NCBI GenBank assembly: GCA_022605955.1
Contig: JAKCOZ010000018.1
Location: 2,178,001-2,242,000, forward strand
Direction of reading: 5' to 3'
Length of the DNA stretch: 64,000 nt
Source: Rallus limicola
Taxonomy: Eukaryota; Chordata; Aves; Gruiformes; Rallidae
The notes below the pieces were generated by a model. It did no database searches and was not told the DNA's origin. It saw only the letters and a program-made list of their open reading frames with translations. Positions 1-14,609 of this stretch are shown one piece after another. Positions within the stretch are counted from its first letter, which is position 1. Every line of letters starts with the position of its first letter. The translations under genes and the position numbers were made by a program.

Positions 1-3000
1 CTGGGCAAATATACAGATCTCTGCTCAGCTCCAAAAGCAGCACCAGGGCCAAGACCACACCAGCCTCAGGTAGGGGCTGCCTGGGTACCAGCGGCACCAC
101 ATCCCTGCAGGGCCCAGGGGGCACAGCAGAGGACATGGGGAGGGGGCCAACGTCCCCGGCCAGCAGCACTGCATTGCTGCCTGCTTGCATTGGGCTGGCC
201 GGAGGCAGAGCATGCCAGCAACCCGGACACAGCCCACCAGCTCTGAGAGCTCCACCTGGATCCCCAAGGCTGTAAAAAGCCATTCTGCCATTGCCTCGAG
301 GTGGGATGTTGGCACAAAAGTAGCTTTCATTTGCTTCTGCAGCTGGTGACCTGCAGCACAAACACTTCATGAAGAAGCTGTGCTACCTGCGCTGGAGGGG
401 GAGCCGCCAGCTGCTCTGGGGGCATGGGGCATGGAGTGCAGCAGTCACCTTTCAAACTCTAAAAACTGCTTTCCTGCTGCTCCCAGCATAGTGGGCTACA
501 GAACCCCAGTGTGTTCAGGGTTCGGTAAGATGAGTAATTCTTGACATACCTTCTTCTGCAATGTGCCCTTAATGCTGAGGCTAGATGCCAGGCCAGGCCA
601 CTGTGCTGCTGCATCCTCATCTGGCCTCAGGGCACATTAGCCGCAGCCAAGCCCATTGTACCATGTAAACTGACATGGCGCTGACCTAGTCAGGAGGAGT
701 CATTTGCCTGCAGCTCACCACATACTCAGGTATGCCCAGAAGACCCCACAGTTCATAGGGTGTCTGTTAGCAACCCTTCAGCCTTGGCAGGTGTTGGGAT
801 TTCAAAACATAACACACATGCGAGCCCATTAATCACCCCCAGCCTCCTGTCAAAGCATTTGCCCTCCTCCTATCGGTGAATCGATTGCAGCAATGTGCAA
901 GCTGCACCATCACATTTAATTAGAGCTGCATTTTACACCAAAGGCCCTGATGTTTCAAGAGTATCAGAGCTCTGCAGCCTTTTATGAATTTCAAAGCTGT
1001 CAAGACTAATTCAGAGCAGAGTAACACCTTGGCTGTCCTTTGTGTACACTCCCACCATCTGCATCTTTGGCCACAGGTTTTTTGAGAAGTTACATGCACA
1101 CGTTGCCCTTTCTGCTGTACTGCTACCAATGCATCACTTGAGAAACTGTCTGTCTCCAGTGAGCACAGCCTGCTCTGCTCTCCCTGTACTGTCCTTAAGG
1201 ACCAGACAGCCCTGGATAGGTAGTCTGCAGTCTCAGCAGATGTGTAGGCAGCTTCCCATGGCTTGGTTACCTGCTAGTGGCAGCTGCCAGGGTCACTGCC
1301 TGCCTATGGGACGTACAGAGTTGTGCCCACGGAGCAGAGACATATGCCTAGTTCTGTGCTGAAGCAAGAGATGCTGGACAGCATCACCCTAGAGATATGC
1401 CTGAGCTCACCATAGTGTAATGACACACATTCCTGATGCCTGTTGCAGATAACAATCAGCAGGAGTACCACCGGAAGATAAAGTCTGTCTTTTCTTTGTG
1501 CTCAGGTATTTATTTGATGAGATTTTGATTTCTGATAGCCCAAGCATGGATGGTTAAGAGCTCACATGACTCTCTTGGCCGTGGCTTAAGAAGATCCAGT
1601 TCTTACTTTTCATTTTGTACACACAGGAACAGGTCAGTCTCGAAGCGCGACACACACGTGAAAGACACACATCAGAGTGAAGAAACAACCACACCAATTC
1701 CACTGGACTGAGTCAGAAAGGTTTGTAAATAGATTCAACTTACTTTTTGCCTTCGTGAGAAACTCCTTTAAAAGCCACTCCTGGAGCTAGTGAACACAAG
1801 GAGCTTTACAAGTGGGTCAGGTAGACAGCCTCAGCAGTAGCCTTCTCCTCGCATCTCCTCCTCCTTGCGCTGACTTGGCACTTGTGTCTGTTGCATTCCC
1901 AACTGATGCAGCAGTGAGCTGCTGGGCTGGTGACATGAAATGCCTCCACAGGAATGCTTGTGTATGTGCCACAGCTAAACTTGCTCCTCAGCACCCTTGA
2001 GGGGCAGGATAAGTAGAATCCCAGTTTACAAGCGAGAAATTGAGAGAAGCATTTGGGCAGGAAGAGGGGGTACAGCCTGCTCAGGGGTGGGAGAGGCAAG
2101 CAGAGGAAAGAGCAGCTGCTCCTCTCCCCTCATCCCACCCTCACTGAGCACTCACATCCCAAAGACTGGGAGCCCACTGCTGTGCCTGTGTTATCACGGG
2201 TGGGCACCCACTGGCACCTGTGAGCACCCCTTCCCAGGTCAGACACATTCCACCTACCGCAGTTTCCCCCCATTTCAGGCCAGTCAGCTGACAAGATAAC
2301 AGGAAAACAAAGCTGCGCAGTGATAAGAAGTTTCAAAGTGATACAGCAAACCCGAGGTCAGAGCAGTGACTCCTGCCCCTGGGCAGCAGGTTCAGCCACC
2401 TCTCTCCTGTCCCCAGCACCTGTGGCTTCCTGCTCTGTCTCCAGCCACTGGCCAGGCTCTGCTCTGCTGTGGTGCAGCTAGTGATGATCCTTGCTGAGGC
2501 TGGCTGATGCTGTGGGAGATTACTCCTTAATAGACTGATCTCTGTGCTAGGAAAGGACCGAGGAAGGGAGGAATACATTATCAGCTCTGATCTGGCATTG
2601 CAGCACGCTTGTTGCTTCGGTTCTGCCTACCAAAAGCAAAATTAGTTGCTGGACTAGAAAATGCAGATAAATCAATCAGCTCATACCACATTTATTTTCT
2701 GTAGCTATGTGTTGGGGCTCCTGGCAGCTTCCAACAGCAGCAACACCCAAACCTGCTGCAAAGAAAGGTAAAGGTCAGGCTCTTCCCAGAAGCTACAGGC
2801 AGGAAGGAGTGGTTGCCCAGCGCACAGAGAGGGCAAGGTGGTGGCACAGCTACAGCAGTGACATGTAGGCAAACACCATCACACCAGTGGTATTTCTGCC
2901 CCATTTCAGCATTCAAAGTGACTGCCAACCCAGCCCCACTGTGTAACTCACCTTTCTAGCTTTCCTAAAATAAGTGCCTGAAAGAGAAGGCAGAAAACTG

Positions 3001-4803
3001 GTCTTGTCATTGAAGAAGTATCATTTTATACCATAGGCTTATTTACAGTAAACTCCATGACTTGACAACAGTGTCTACAGCAACAAAGCAAATAAAACAG
3101 TTGTTACCAGTGCGTTCTTTTTGGGTGACAGGATAGAGCAGACACACACCGACTCCTCTGTCTGTGGGGGAACTGCACTGGGGTCTGTGCTTTCCCAACC
3201 AGGGTTCCGGGCCCTGGCTCTGCATCACAGCACGGCTGCAGCACCAGGCAAAGGCCTCTGTCAGAGAACATTAAGTCCCAACAGTGAGCCTTTCACCATG
3301 TGTCCCATGTGAGCAGAGCAGGATGCACTGACACCACTCCTGCCCCTACATCACCTCAGCTCTGCGCTCTCCTGCCGCACGAGGAAACGGACTTTAACAT
3401 AGAAGGTACCTTCCACAGCTCAGAAAACCAAAGGTCTGAGAGGTGTAATTAGTGTGGTTTTACTTTTCCTATTAATTGTATGGCAGATCCAACACAGAAA
3501 TCTCCTCACCACCCCCTTAATGTGTTCTTAATTGATTAACTGGAAAACAAGCACAGAGCCCCATTCTCCCCGTGCCTCAATGTCAGTGAGAATGGTGGGA
3601 AGAGTGGCCAGGCTGAGCTACCACAGCATCTGCCACAGGGTCTGCCCTGCCAGGCCATCTGGTCCCAGCCCTGGCAGTCTTGCAGCACGGTGCCCTCCAT
3701 GCCTCACAGCCCACCCCACTGCAGCACCCTGCCAAGAGGCACCCGCACACAGCGCACCCCAGGGCACCACGGCACAGAGATAGTCTCCGGGAAAAGACTG
3801 GGCTAAAAGCAGGACATGAGCTGCTGAGCAATGCCAGAGGTGAGGGTGAGCCTCTGCGTTCCTTTGACAAAACCTGTCACTGCTCCATGGAAATGCTGGC
3901 TGTTGGCAATGTCTCCTCTGGACTTCTGAACAGCCACAGAAACAGGCTTTTCTGTTGATCTTCTTTTGACTTTCCATCACCAGGATTTGTTGTTCCTTTC
4001 TCCAGAAGGCTCAGACGAGGCAGGTGCCCTCCCAGTCCCAGGGTGAGTCCAGGCTGCCTGCAGACCTTGTCCCCCGACAGCAGGGGCTCCTACTCTGAAA
4101 CAGAATTTGTGTGCATCAGAAGCAAGAGGTGACATCTTACCTTTTATCCAGTATTCAAACCCCTTGTAGCTTGTGAAGGCTTTAAGAACAGAGACACAGC
4201 ATGGCTGCCTCAGCTGCTGGGTCTGCAAAAGCAGCCAAACACCCCTGGGCAGACCTGAGCCACCCTCAACCACAGTGTGAAGAACCTTACCCAACATTAC
4301 CTCACTCAGGGCTCAGCAGCTATTTGCCATAACACACACGTCAGGCTCCAGCTGCTCTTTGAAAAACAAGTGATACTAACAAGAAATCCTCTGTTATCAA
4401 TGTTGTCTTGTTCTTAACAGGTCTCATGTGCCAATGCTGCTGATAGTTAAACCAAACCACCAGGTCAAGTAGGAACTGAAGTTCTGGACTGGCACCAGGC
4501 ATGGTCTTTCCCAAACCCCATTTCCATTGTGACATGCTCATTACAACCTGGAAATGTTCTTTTATCTGCATTTACATCAGCACCCAATGCTCATACCTAG
4601 ATTCTTGCACAGCTTTCTAACTTCACTTTAAAGAATACACTTTACAAGTGAAAAACGGTCGGTGTAACCTTTTGTCAGATACAAGAATGAGTTTGGCAAC
4701 AGACATTTAGTTGGATGCTTGGTTTCAGGCACACAGCATTTTGTTATTATCTCAGATAAACGCCCAATTACTGTTTGATCTTAGCCAAAACTCTTACCTG
4801 ATA

Positions 4804-4811
4804 TGACGTCA
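4804..4811. promoter_or_regulatory. perfect CRE palindrome TGACGTCA
   Basis: This is the full consensus site for CREB/ATF family factors, about 14 kb downstream of the KCNIP1 stop. CpG-containing words are rare in this background, which makes an intact copy slightly notable. No promoter elements or gene start were seen around it, so function is speculative. Confidence 0.3.
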
Positions 4812-7201
4812 TTCCCTTCTACTAACTCATTAAGTATATATTCTGTATGTAAGTGACTTCAGCTGTCAAAAACTGGGCAGGTATTTTAATTGCCAGTGGA
4901 TTAGGATCAAATGGAAAGCAGCGCTTAGTTCCATGTTAATGGGATGAAACATGCTCTGAGACAGCAGATCAGATCAAGATGTACTTATCAGACAACCTGT
5001 AGTAATTACCATTGCTATTACTATGGTTTGCATGTTCATGGGAAGGAAAGGTCTGTCTATTGGCAGTTCAGGCTTTTGGGAACTCTTCAGAACACCATAA
5101 ACATAAAAAAAAGTTTAATTAAAAGACTTACTAGTTTCTTTAAGCTAAGATTTCTTTCCCCAGAGGATTTAGGTCTATATTATTACATTGTTTAAGAGAG
5201 GGAGCATTTTTAAGACATTAAATTAAATGCCAAAATACTTGGATGAACACTTTAGGTGATGACATGAATGCTTTATGCTTCTCTCAAAATGAGATGGCAC
5301 TTCCCAGTGGGATTAGTCCCTCTGCAGCCCTGCAGTGTCTCCACTGGAGCCGTAGTAACGCTTCAGGGAGGTGCTGGTATAGCAGACACCTCCAGCATCT
5401 CTACTCCTGTCATGAAGCACTGCACAACTCAAAGCCTTCTGGGTTTTCATTTTGCCCCAGGCAGTCACAGAGAGCTGCTATGGACACACTCCAGAGGTTT
5501 CCCTCTGAAGCAGCTGGATGTTGGTTACAAGACAACAGTTATTATTCTTTTCAGTATTCAGGAGTAATAATTCTTGTTGTATGTTCTTTTTGAGCTGAGG
5601 AGTTCTGTATAGCAGAAGACACTGGATTCACATGGTCCATGTGAGATATGAGAGTAGCAGCGTGCACTACCAGCAGATGAGTAAATGAATGCAGATCCAT
5701 GTCTTACCTGAAGCCCCTGCTCTCCATTACACACTGAGTCCCAGTCCCACAGCCACTCACGTGAGAGGAGCTCCAGCATGGCAGGTATGGCTCACGGGCA
5801 GAAAGTCAGGCACACACACCTGTGAGCTGTGTCAGGCCCATGTGTGCCCACATTTGGTGTCTCTACTGGGGAGAACATCTCTGAAAGGCTACTCATACAG
5901 CACAGAAGTAACTTCCAAGATTAATTTCTAAAGAACAAGCACTTTCTGCTTTTGGGTGAAACAAAACAAGGTGGGAAAATCATCTCAAGGCTCCCAGGGG
6001 TTTATATTTAGCCTATAAAATAGTGGCAGTAGGTTTGCCAAGGAAAGACAGTTCTCATTACCTGTAATAGGTTGAGGCCTGGCAGTCTTAAAAATGCCTC
6101 AGCAATGGGCAGAGAAACATACTTTGTGGTTAAAAATAGTCTCAACTGTTGTTAGAAGGGATTAAGCAATGTTGGTTTTTTTCCTTTATCAGCACAACAT
6201 AGCAGTGCAGACAAAGTAAAAGGGTAACTGCTGTGGATGAGGAAACGCTGTTTTACCTGATTTACTGCAGCCTGAGGTGAAACATTAACTGAGCTTTGAA
6301 TTACAATGCGATTCAAAATAGCCTGCACAAAAGCATTGCTGGGCCTTCTTTCGAGGGCATGAACTTACAGGTCTTCAAAACTGAGCTTGAATGGTATCAC
6401 AACACACACCTTTCATCCTTCTGAAGTATTCACTAAAGGAAACTGTTTGCCTTTGGAGTGGATTATTTTGAGCACTGGGGAAATAAGGGAAAAGAGAATG
6501 GAGGTTTCAAAATATTTTAAGAAGAAGTAATTGCAAACTTACCTTCAGTCTTGCATTTCAGAAGCTAAAGGAAAAGGTCTCAACAGTATTTCCATTATCC
6601 AGTATGTGTTACCTACAGAGTTCCCTGACCCTTCCGTGTGTGGCACAGCCAGTGTCCACTTCCCATCACTTTGGGTTGGAGCCAGATCGACGCTCCTTCT
6701 GCATCTGGGATAAAGTAGGTTTCAGGCCACTCCTCAGGGTTATTCTTGATCTTTAAAATCTGTCAAGGACATGTACCTGTCTGCTAGGGAATGCACACAC
6801 CAAATAAAAGGGAAAATGGCAAAAAGGAGAGAGAAATCTGACAGTTTTGCTCATGTGATTATTTACAAATTATATTTGTTACAGTATAAAATACCTCCAG
6901 CCCTGGCACAGAAAACAAGTTCCTGCTACCAAAAGTTATTGAAACACTTGTGAGCTGATGGAAAACGTGACCTTTGGTATGACACTGATAGCTATCTGAC
7001 AGCGAAAATACCTGGTGTCCTCAGAGGCCCTATAGCCTATTTACTGCGGTCACAGCAGATCACCACACACCCCCACACCCCCCCAAAGTTATGTGGCATC
7101 TGGAAAAGTACTGACCAGTAAGTCCTCACAGGACAGGTGGTACCCAGGTGTCCTGGCAGAGCCCCACTCCAATTATCCCAGGGAATATGCTGATGTTCAG
7201 G

Positions 7202-7220
7202 CTGTCTGTCTGTCTGTCTG
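7202..7220. repeat. CTGT tetranucleotide microsatellite
   Basis: Nearly five uninterrupted copies of CTGT downstream of KCNIP1. It is a short simple repeat with no sign of function. Confidence 0.9.
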
Positions 7221-10200
7221 CCAGTGAACAAACATGCCATACCAAGACAGAGATCACTAGAGGAGGAATAAAACGGACATTGTCACTTATTAAATTACTG
7301 ACATTTTATTTCTTTTGCCACATTAAAGTAGATACCACTCGAATAAAAATGGCTAATGAGAGAAGCTACACCACCACCATAAAATACACCATGCAGCTTT
7401 TGTTTCAGCCTGGCAACCCTGGTGAGCTGTGACCCTTGTTCAGAGCTGCAGGATCGCATGACATGCTATGGAGGACTGAGTGACAGCAGTGTCCCCAGCC
7501 ACTCCACCAGCACTCAGGTGCCACCCTGGCTTGGGTTAGCTGGCTCTCCCCAAGCCTGTCTCATCTGCCAGAAGTGCTTTGGGGAAATGAATAGCTGCTG
7601 AGGGAATGCTGTGCACTCTCACCTGTAATGTCTCACAAAGCACACTCTTGAGACAGAAACCTGGTGGCATGTCACATTTGCAAGGGAAAATTTAACTCTA
7701 ATAAAGATTAATAGAGGGGGACTCACCACCACATTTTTTCTAATTGTCTTCCATTAACATTCTCAGCAACCTTGGACAAGCATCACGGCACAGTCTTTTG
7801 TTTCTCTGTTTGCCAGACAGGGGCTGTTTGAGGCATGAGTCAGCTCTTGCTCTGCAGGCGCAAAACATTTTCACTGTAGACTCCTGTAGTGAGGTACTCC
7901 AAACTCTTCGATGCCCAGATGTTCTGTAACCATCTCTGCTTAGAGGAAAACATCTGCTCTGCAAAGTTGGAGCAATGCAGAGTGAATTATTTGTGGATGA
8001 AAGAAGAAGATCCTTTCTTCTCTGAACACCCTCCTGTGCTGGGGCCACAAGCACAGCAGTCCGGGAGTTGCTACCTGGGACTTGGCACCGAGGTCAGCCT
8101 TGTGTTCCACAAGCACCATCACATCTTGCCTGGCTGCTCCCAGCCCAACTTAGCTCACTGCAGTTTCACTGAGGCCCCCCCCGAAGGTGTTTTCAGGATG
8201 TGGGACTTTCTCAGGGAACAGGCAGAGGGTGTAACACATTTGTGACTAAGAAAATAATAGTGCATACAAGCTAAAGAACTTGTGAAAAATCAGATGGACT
8301 TGTGGCCTGATTCTCATGTTGTTAAACGAGTCCCCTACAATGCTGCAGAAACACTCTCACCGTTTCTTCTTACACTGGCTTGGTTTTGCTCTTCAGATCC
8401 TCCCTCACCCATTGCTCTAAAAGCTAAAATGCATTTTCCTAGCAGCCTAAGAGCCCTTAGGCATGGCCAAATATACCATGCAGCACCATGCCTACTCTGT
8501 CTCCTGACTATCAAACACCAACAGCATCCTGATGGTCCCTCAATGTTGGCAACTCAGCTGCAGGGACCAGATGGCTGGTTCTGAACACTCAACAGGAGCA
8601 GTGCAAGCAAAGGAGCATTGAAAGGCTGTCTTAGGTTAATGAATAATGTTATGGTGCTAAGAAAAACATATTGTACTGGGAAATTGAGACTATATTGAAG
8701 TTTTCTAAACAATGCTGATCACCCTACAACTCTATCTGTCATCATAAAAATACTGATATTCTGCCCAGGAGTGAGGGACCACTAGGAGGTGTCTGAGCAG
8801 TGGGATGGGTACAGCCTATAGACCATGGAGATCTCAGACCATTTGCTCACATCTGTGCCAGGACCCCCATACTAAATAGCAGCTGTTTTCTGGGCTGATT
8901 CCTGATTCTGCATGGGCTGTGGGTGGAAGGTGAGGTCTTGGGAGAGCTGCAGTGCTGCGTGTCATTGAGAGCGAGGAAGAGGGTGCTCAGGTGCCTGTAC
9001 ATCAGTGCACTAAAAATACCTGGGGAGCGAAACCATAGAGGAGCAGCCAAACAACATCTGCTTCTCTTCTCCTTGCCAAGTGTTAAAAAAGCCCAGCAAA
9101 CAGAACAGGTCTGACCAGCTCTGACACATTTTTGTGCCCTCTGCTCTCTAACACAGGCAGGGTTTTGTCTCTCCCTTCCAGACTTTGTCACTACCATGAA
9201 GCACCTCCTGCCCCTTCCCCAAGGAAGCTCTAACCCACTGCTGTTAAACCTTCACCAAACCCTAACAAAAGGGCATCTTCTTGCCTCGCAGACTTATCCT
9301 TGGAGGGAAGGAATAGCAATGCACAAGGACTTGTCTAGCATGTGAAAGCCTGGCTTAGCTCCTGGCTCTGTCCAAGTTAACTCCACAGTCATATGTCTTT
9401 TCTCAGCTACTACACAAGCTCCAGCATCTACACAAGCTGCATTAGTGCTGACACTGTCTTTGTTACAGCTCCTCATGAACCTACCTCATGTAGGGGCTCT
9501 GGAGCTAGACACAGATGGCAAACTGTTCAGATATTGCCAACACAGAAGTCATACAAGTATTATAAATACGGTACCAAACCCATAGCAAAGTTAGAATAAA
9601 GAAACAGTATGTCTCTCCTCAGCTATCATATTTTTTATATGGCTGTTATTGCATCTAAAATTACCTAACATTTAGATTTTTAGGTGTTATCCCTGCAACA
9701 TCACACTGATTTCTGTGGCAACCTTTGCTGGCCCTGCTGAGCAGGCTCATGCAAGCCCCGGAGTATCCTCATCACAGGCTGCAAGGGGATTCCTGTTCCA
9801 GTTGGGGATTATATGCACACTCAGAAAAGTGAATTTTCAAGTGCTGAAATTCTGCTTTTGGACTTTAAAGCTGACAAAATCTACACTATGTTTTCCTGGT
9901 TTTTATTTACAGCACACACTAAACATTCACTGCTACAACAAGACAAATAAAAGCTTAAATATTCTGTTTAATTTTATTGCTCAAATAACTGCATTGCTCT
10001 GATTGAAATCTCTTACCTTCTTTTCATTTCAGAGTCACTTTATTTGCATACAGAAGGAAACTGATCTGGAACAGGTCCATAGCTTGTTTGCAGCAGATGC
10101 TCTTAAAGAATTTAGCCTTAAGATAGCACAGATTAGCACAAAATAAAACAAATAAGGCAAATTAACTACTCTAAAATACTTTTTCAAAATTGAAACAAAA

Positions 10201-13200
10201 CCTGAGAACTCAGAACTCTTTTTGCTACTCAGTTTGTCACAGGAACAGGTTTTCCCCAAAGAGCTTTACTAACTCTTCCTTACAGCACAGACAGTCTTTT
10301 CTCACCACTGCTGTGTTCACCCACTCAAATCACTACTATTTTTTCCTCATGTGCAGCAGGTTGGGAACAGTGGCAAATACTTTTCCTCAGCAGCTCATGC
10401 CATGTGAAGGAAACTGAAGTCTCTTGTACTACTCCATGTCCCCAGTTCTCCAGCATTTATGGGATCGGTTCAGATAGAAAATGTCGAGTTGATTTTTCTC
10501 TCCTTGTATACTTACATTATTATATGTTTTCAATTTATATTGACTTATGAGTAAATCAATAAGATAATTAAAACAAAAAGGTTGGATAAGTTTCTGTGAA
10601 AATGTCAGCAAAGTCATTCTAACCCTGGGATTATAAAATCAATCTTCGGGTTTTTTATATCAGCACTTCCCAATAACTTGCTGTCCTCTGGGGAAGTTCT
10701 GGATCAGCACTAACTTTTATCAAACATTTTAACAAAAGAGATGACTACACATTACTAACAGTGGTCCTTTCACCTTCATCCTTTGCAGCACACAACAGGC
10801 ATGCTCCTTGGCTTTCCCTGCAAATATAAATACGAAGTATGAACTCTAAAAAACCTAGGAAAGGAAACGTAGTTTCTTACGCCCTCTTCAGTCACAGGCA
10901 CAGGAACCCAACCCACAGCCTGGGTTTTGGAGACATGGTCCCAAGAAAAACTGTGGTGTAGGGAAGGAAGGTCAGAGGGTTGTGTGAGGAGTGTTCAGGC
11001 TAACCGGAATGGTCTCATTCTTGCATTTTTTTACCTGGATTCCTGGCCCTGGGTGAGGGCAGAAACCATCCAGGCCGATTTTCTTCTGCAGCTAAACTTC
11101 AGATCCCACCTGATTCCTGTGAGAAAAATGTTGGGTTTTGTCCTGCAACCCTGTCCCCATTCTCCATCTCACAGACGTTGGCTGTGGTTGCAAATCCCAA
11201 CAACTTGAACGATGTTCCAGGTTTCTAAAGGAAATACTCTCCTCTTCCCATTGCCAGGAGCACTGCCAGCCTCTGACCAAAGCTCACGGCCTGAACTGGG
11301 AGCGCAGATTGCCCTGGTACCACCTCAGCTCTTCCACAGGCCTCTGTAGGCAGCACAGGGAGCCACCTACACTGGCCAGGAACAGGACAGCAGATGTTCC
11401 CAGGGGAACTTCACAATCAGTACGGCATTGGGAGGCAGCTTTCCTCCATCGGGGTTTCTGGCCAGAGAACCCGGGTGATTCCAAGTCCCTATGAAAACAG
11501 CTAAAGAAATAAAAATTTTCCTTCTGCAAGGCAAAAAGGAAAAGTTTAAACAAAACAGGTTGGAAACAGACATGTCCATTGAGGATCTGGAGATGGTCAG
11601 TTCATTTTCCACCTCCTGGAGGGTGTGTGGGACAAGTCTCCTGCTCGCAATGTACCAGCCCGTCCTGGCCAAGCAGCAGGGGTAGGTCTGTTGCCAGCTC
11701 TCCAATCAATTAGGACAGGCAGGACTTCTGCTTATGCAGCTCCCATGCCTGATCTCGCACAGCACAGACCAGGTGCGATGAAAGGAGATGAAGTTTTACT
11801 TCAGTTCTTTCTGCAAACTCTAAATCATTAGTTTCCCCTAGATTCTCTTCTTCAAAGATCACCTCCCCTACTCTTAGAAGTTTAGACATATTTTAATGAT
11901 TACTTTTTAAATCAAAAACAGTATTATAGGGACCTCTTTGGGTTTTAGTTAGTTCTCAGAGCCAGCTGTTGAAGGTGCTTATGTACCAGCCCGGTTCAGT
12001 TCGCACTATGTGACACCTGACATCTGCCCCACGATAATGAAACGCGATCCCCGCTGGAGCTGGCTGGCCCTGCGGAGGGACCTCCCTGACATCTAGCGTT
12101 CCCCACGGGAGCCAGGCACACAGCAGACCCAGCGCATACACAGCTGCCGCGCTGCCCCTCAGACCCTACCTTCTGAAATCCAGACACCCGGTTATTGGCT
12201 GTTTAAACCACCAGTTATTTAAGCAGAAACTGTAAATTGCAATGAGGGTAAATAATTTTTACAGAAACAAACATGCTGTCCTAGCTGCAAGACAGTGTAT
12301 GGGGTGAGTGCTGCTGATAGGGCACCTAATGTGTTAATGCTACGAGCAAGAATCAGAACTGGGACAGCTCCTGTCAGCTAACCTGATACCAGGCTCGGTA
12401 CCATGATGAGATAGAAGCAGTATTAAAAATTAGCATGGTGGTATTGAAACAAATGGCAGCATAATTTAGAGGACACAAGAGGCTGCTCAGTACCATATGA
12501 TTATTATTCTTTCTTTCCAAACCTGAAGTCAAGAGTTGTGCACACATACACAGAAATACTCTTGTTAAGGTGGGTGCAGGTAAAGGGTCTAAGAGCTCTT
12601 GTGTACACACACTTATTTTTCTTACCCTCCTTTTTTTCTTTTTAAAGTATGAGAACTGTCCCACAGAAGGCTGATTTCAGCAGCTGGAAATGTAGCTGAT
12701 ACTTCTTAGAGAGCAACTGGCATATCTGAACAGGAGAGCCCCACGTGGAGGTGACAGTACCCATCCCTCTCCATCTAACCCACCCTAACTCCCGACTTGC
12801 AAGATGCTCACTTCTGGGACAGAACTCCAGGAGATAACTGCCACTGGAAACCTGTGTGGGATTACCTGTGTGCAATTACCTGCACACGTACACAATTACA
12901 TGTCACCTCAGCTGGCCTCAACAGTGTCAGATAGGTGAGAGAACAGGCACTAGGCTTCAGCTGACACTCAATTTCACTGCACTTGCAGCATGGGTGGTTT
13001 ACAAAGGGATGTCTGTCTCGGGCTGGCCTGTTGTGGCTGTCAACTTCCTACATTAACTTGATGATTTAAGTACATCTATAATTTAATATTGCTATTACAG
13101 ATACCTTGACAATGTCTTTTTACTTTAACTGCATTTTTATTATTCTTTAACCTTTAATTAGCATCACACAGACAGTTAGCAGTTGTGCCTTCAAATCTAT

Positions 13201-14579
13201 CTGGCCATTTCTACTTATTTTTAGTAACATTTATTTACGAAGACTTCCTTATGTATTCATTTCATCTGACCTAAACAACTGAAGATCACGCTTGATACAA
13301 GTCGCTTCTATGGATTCTTTTGTGTCCTCTCTACCTATCTGCTATCACTCTGTTGTCTGTCACCAGTCTGAATTTGCTTCACAAAGGCAAAGGAGTTTAA
13401 TTCTGAGCACCAAATCGAGGGGCACATGCTGTGGTTTGGGACAGACTGCAGCTAAGCAGGTACTTCAGGGTGAAAGGCAGAATTTAACAAGCTGCTCTCT
13501 TTCTGGCAGGAGTGCTCAGCTACACCCAGACTCGGACCTCTCAGAACTGATCCCACATGTTTGGCTCTAGAGCTGCTGCTAATCTGGGATTTCCTCCCTT
13601 AAAGCAATTTGTTAAATTAAATCAAGGTTGCAGTACAACAGATACCTGCTATTCCACAGTGCTCCCAGTCACATCCCAATCTATCTGGATACAAGCCTCA
13701 CTTTCCTCTCCATGCTCCATGGTTTCTCTGTGTTTCTCTGTCTCAGATGCATTTTCGGGCCCAAAATGCAAGAGAACCTGGTGCAGAGAAGTAGATCTTC
13801 ATTCACCAACATATCCAGGCCTCTTCCTGTCCCAGCTTTGCTGGACCTGCATGGATAAGCAAAGGTTACATTCTGTGATTAGAGGATTAATCTCACAGTA
13901 AGAAAAAGCTATCATTGTGTTCAAAAGTAACCGTTATCACATGATGAAGGAGAGATGCCATAGAGACAAGCCCAGCCAGTGCATACCTGCATTCTTCCCC
14001 CCTTCAGATGTAAGGTAGGGCAGGTAGGCAGCAGGAAGAGATGGTCAGCCTGCAATGGAGATGGATTGAGAATAAAGTCAGAGGCATGTAACACCTCACA
14101 GCAGTAACCAAGACCTCAGACTGCCACTCAAGCAAACCTGACACTGAGAAATGAGTGAGTATACGCACATGTGGTGAGACAGAGTAGGCACTGACTAGCA
14201 GCAGCTGGATGCACTTCAGAGCTAGTGAGAGGCACTGACCAGGCAGCTTCCACACCTTTTCCATGCAGTGACAGCAAGAAGTCAGGTTTGGTGTTTTCCA
14301 GAGGGAACTGCTGTCTCTTCTGAGCGGGCTGGTGCCTTGGTAGCAGAGGTGGTTGTCCCTGGGCTGCTTGCTCCCTGACTGCACAGCCAGGAGCTGGCTG
14401 GGGGGGGGGAGCAGTCAGTTGGGCAGCACGACCAGTTTAGGCACTGGACTGAGACCAATACCACATTTCACACAGACATCTTTATTTTCACATTTCTGCA
14501 TGTATGCAAGAGAATGTTCTTGTTCCTAGGATGTGCTGGTAAACATGTTATACCCTACAGAATGGACTTGAGCAATTTT

Positions 14580-14609
14580 TTATATATATATGTACACACA
14601 TATATATAG
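14580..14609. repeat. TA/CA simple repeat with perfect inverted repeat
   Basis: An alternating purine-pyrimidine TA tract with a GTACACACA core. Within it, 14583-14593 and 14598-14608 are perfect 11-base inverted arms around a 4-base ACAC loop. Confidence 0.9.
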
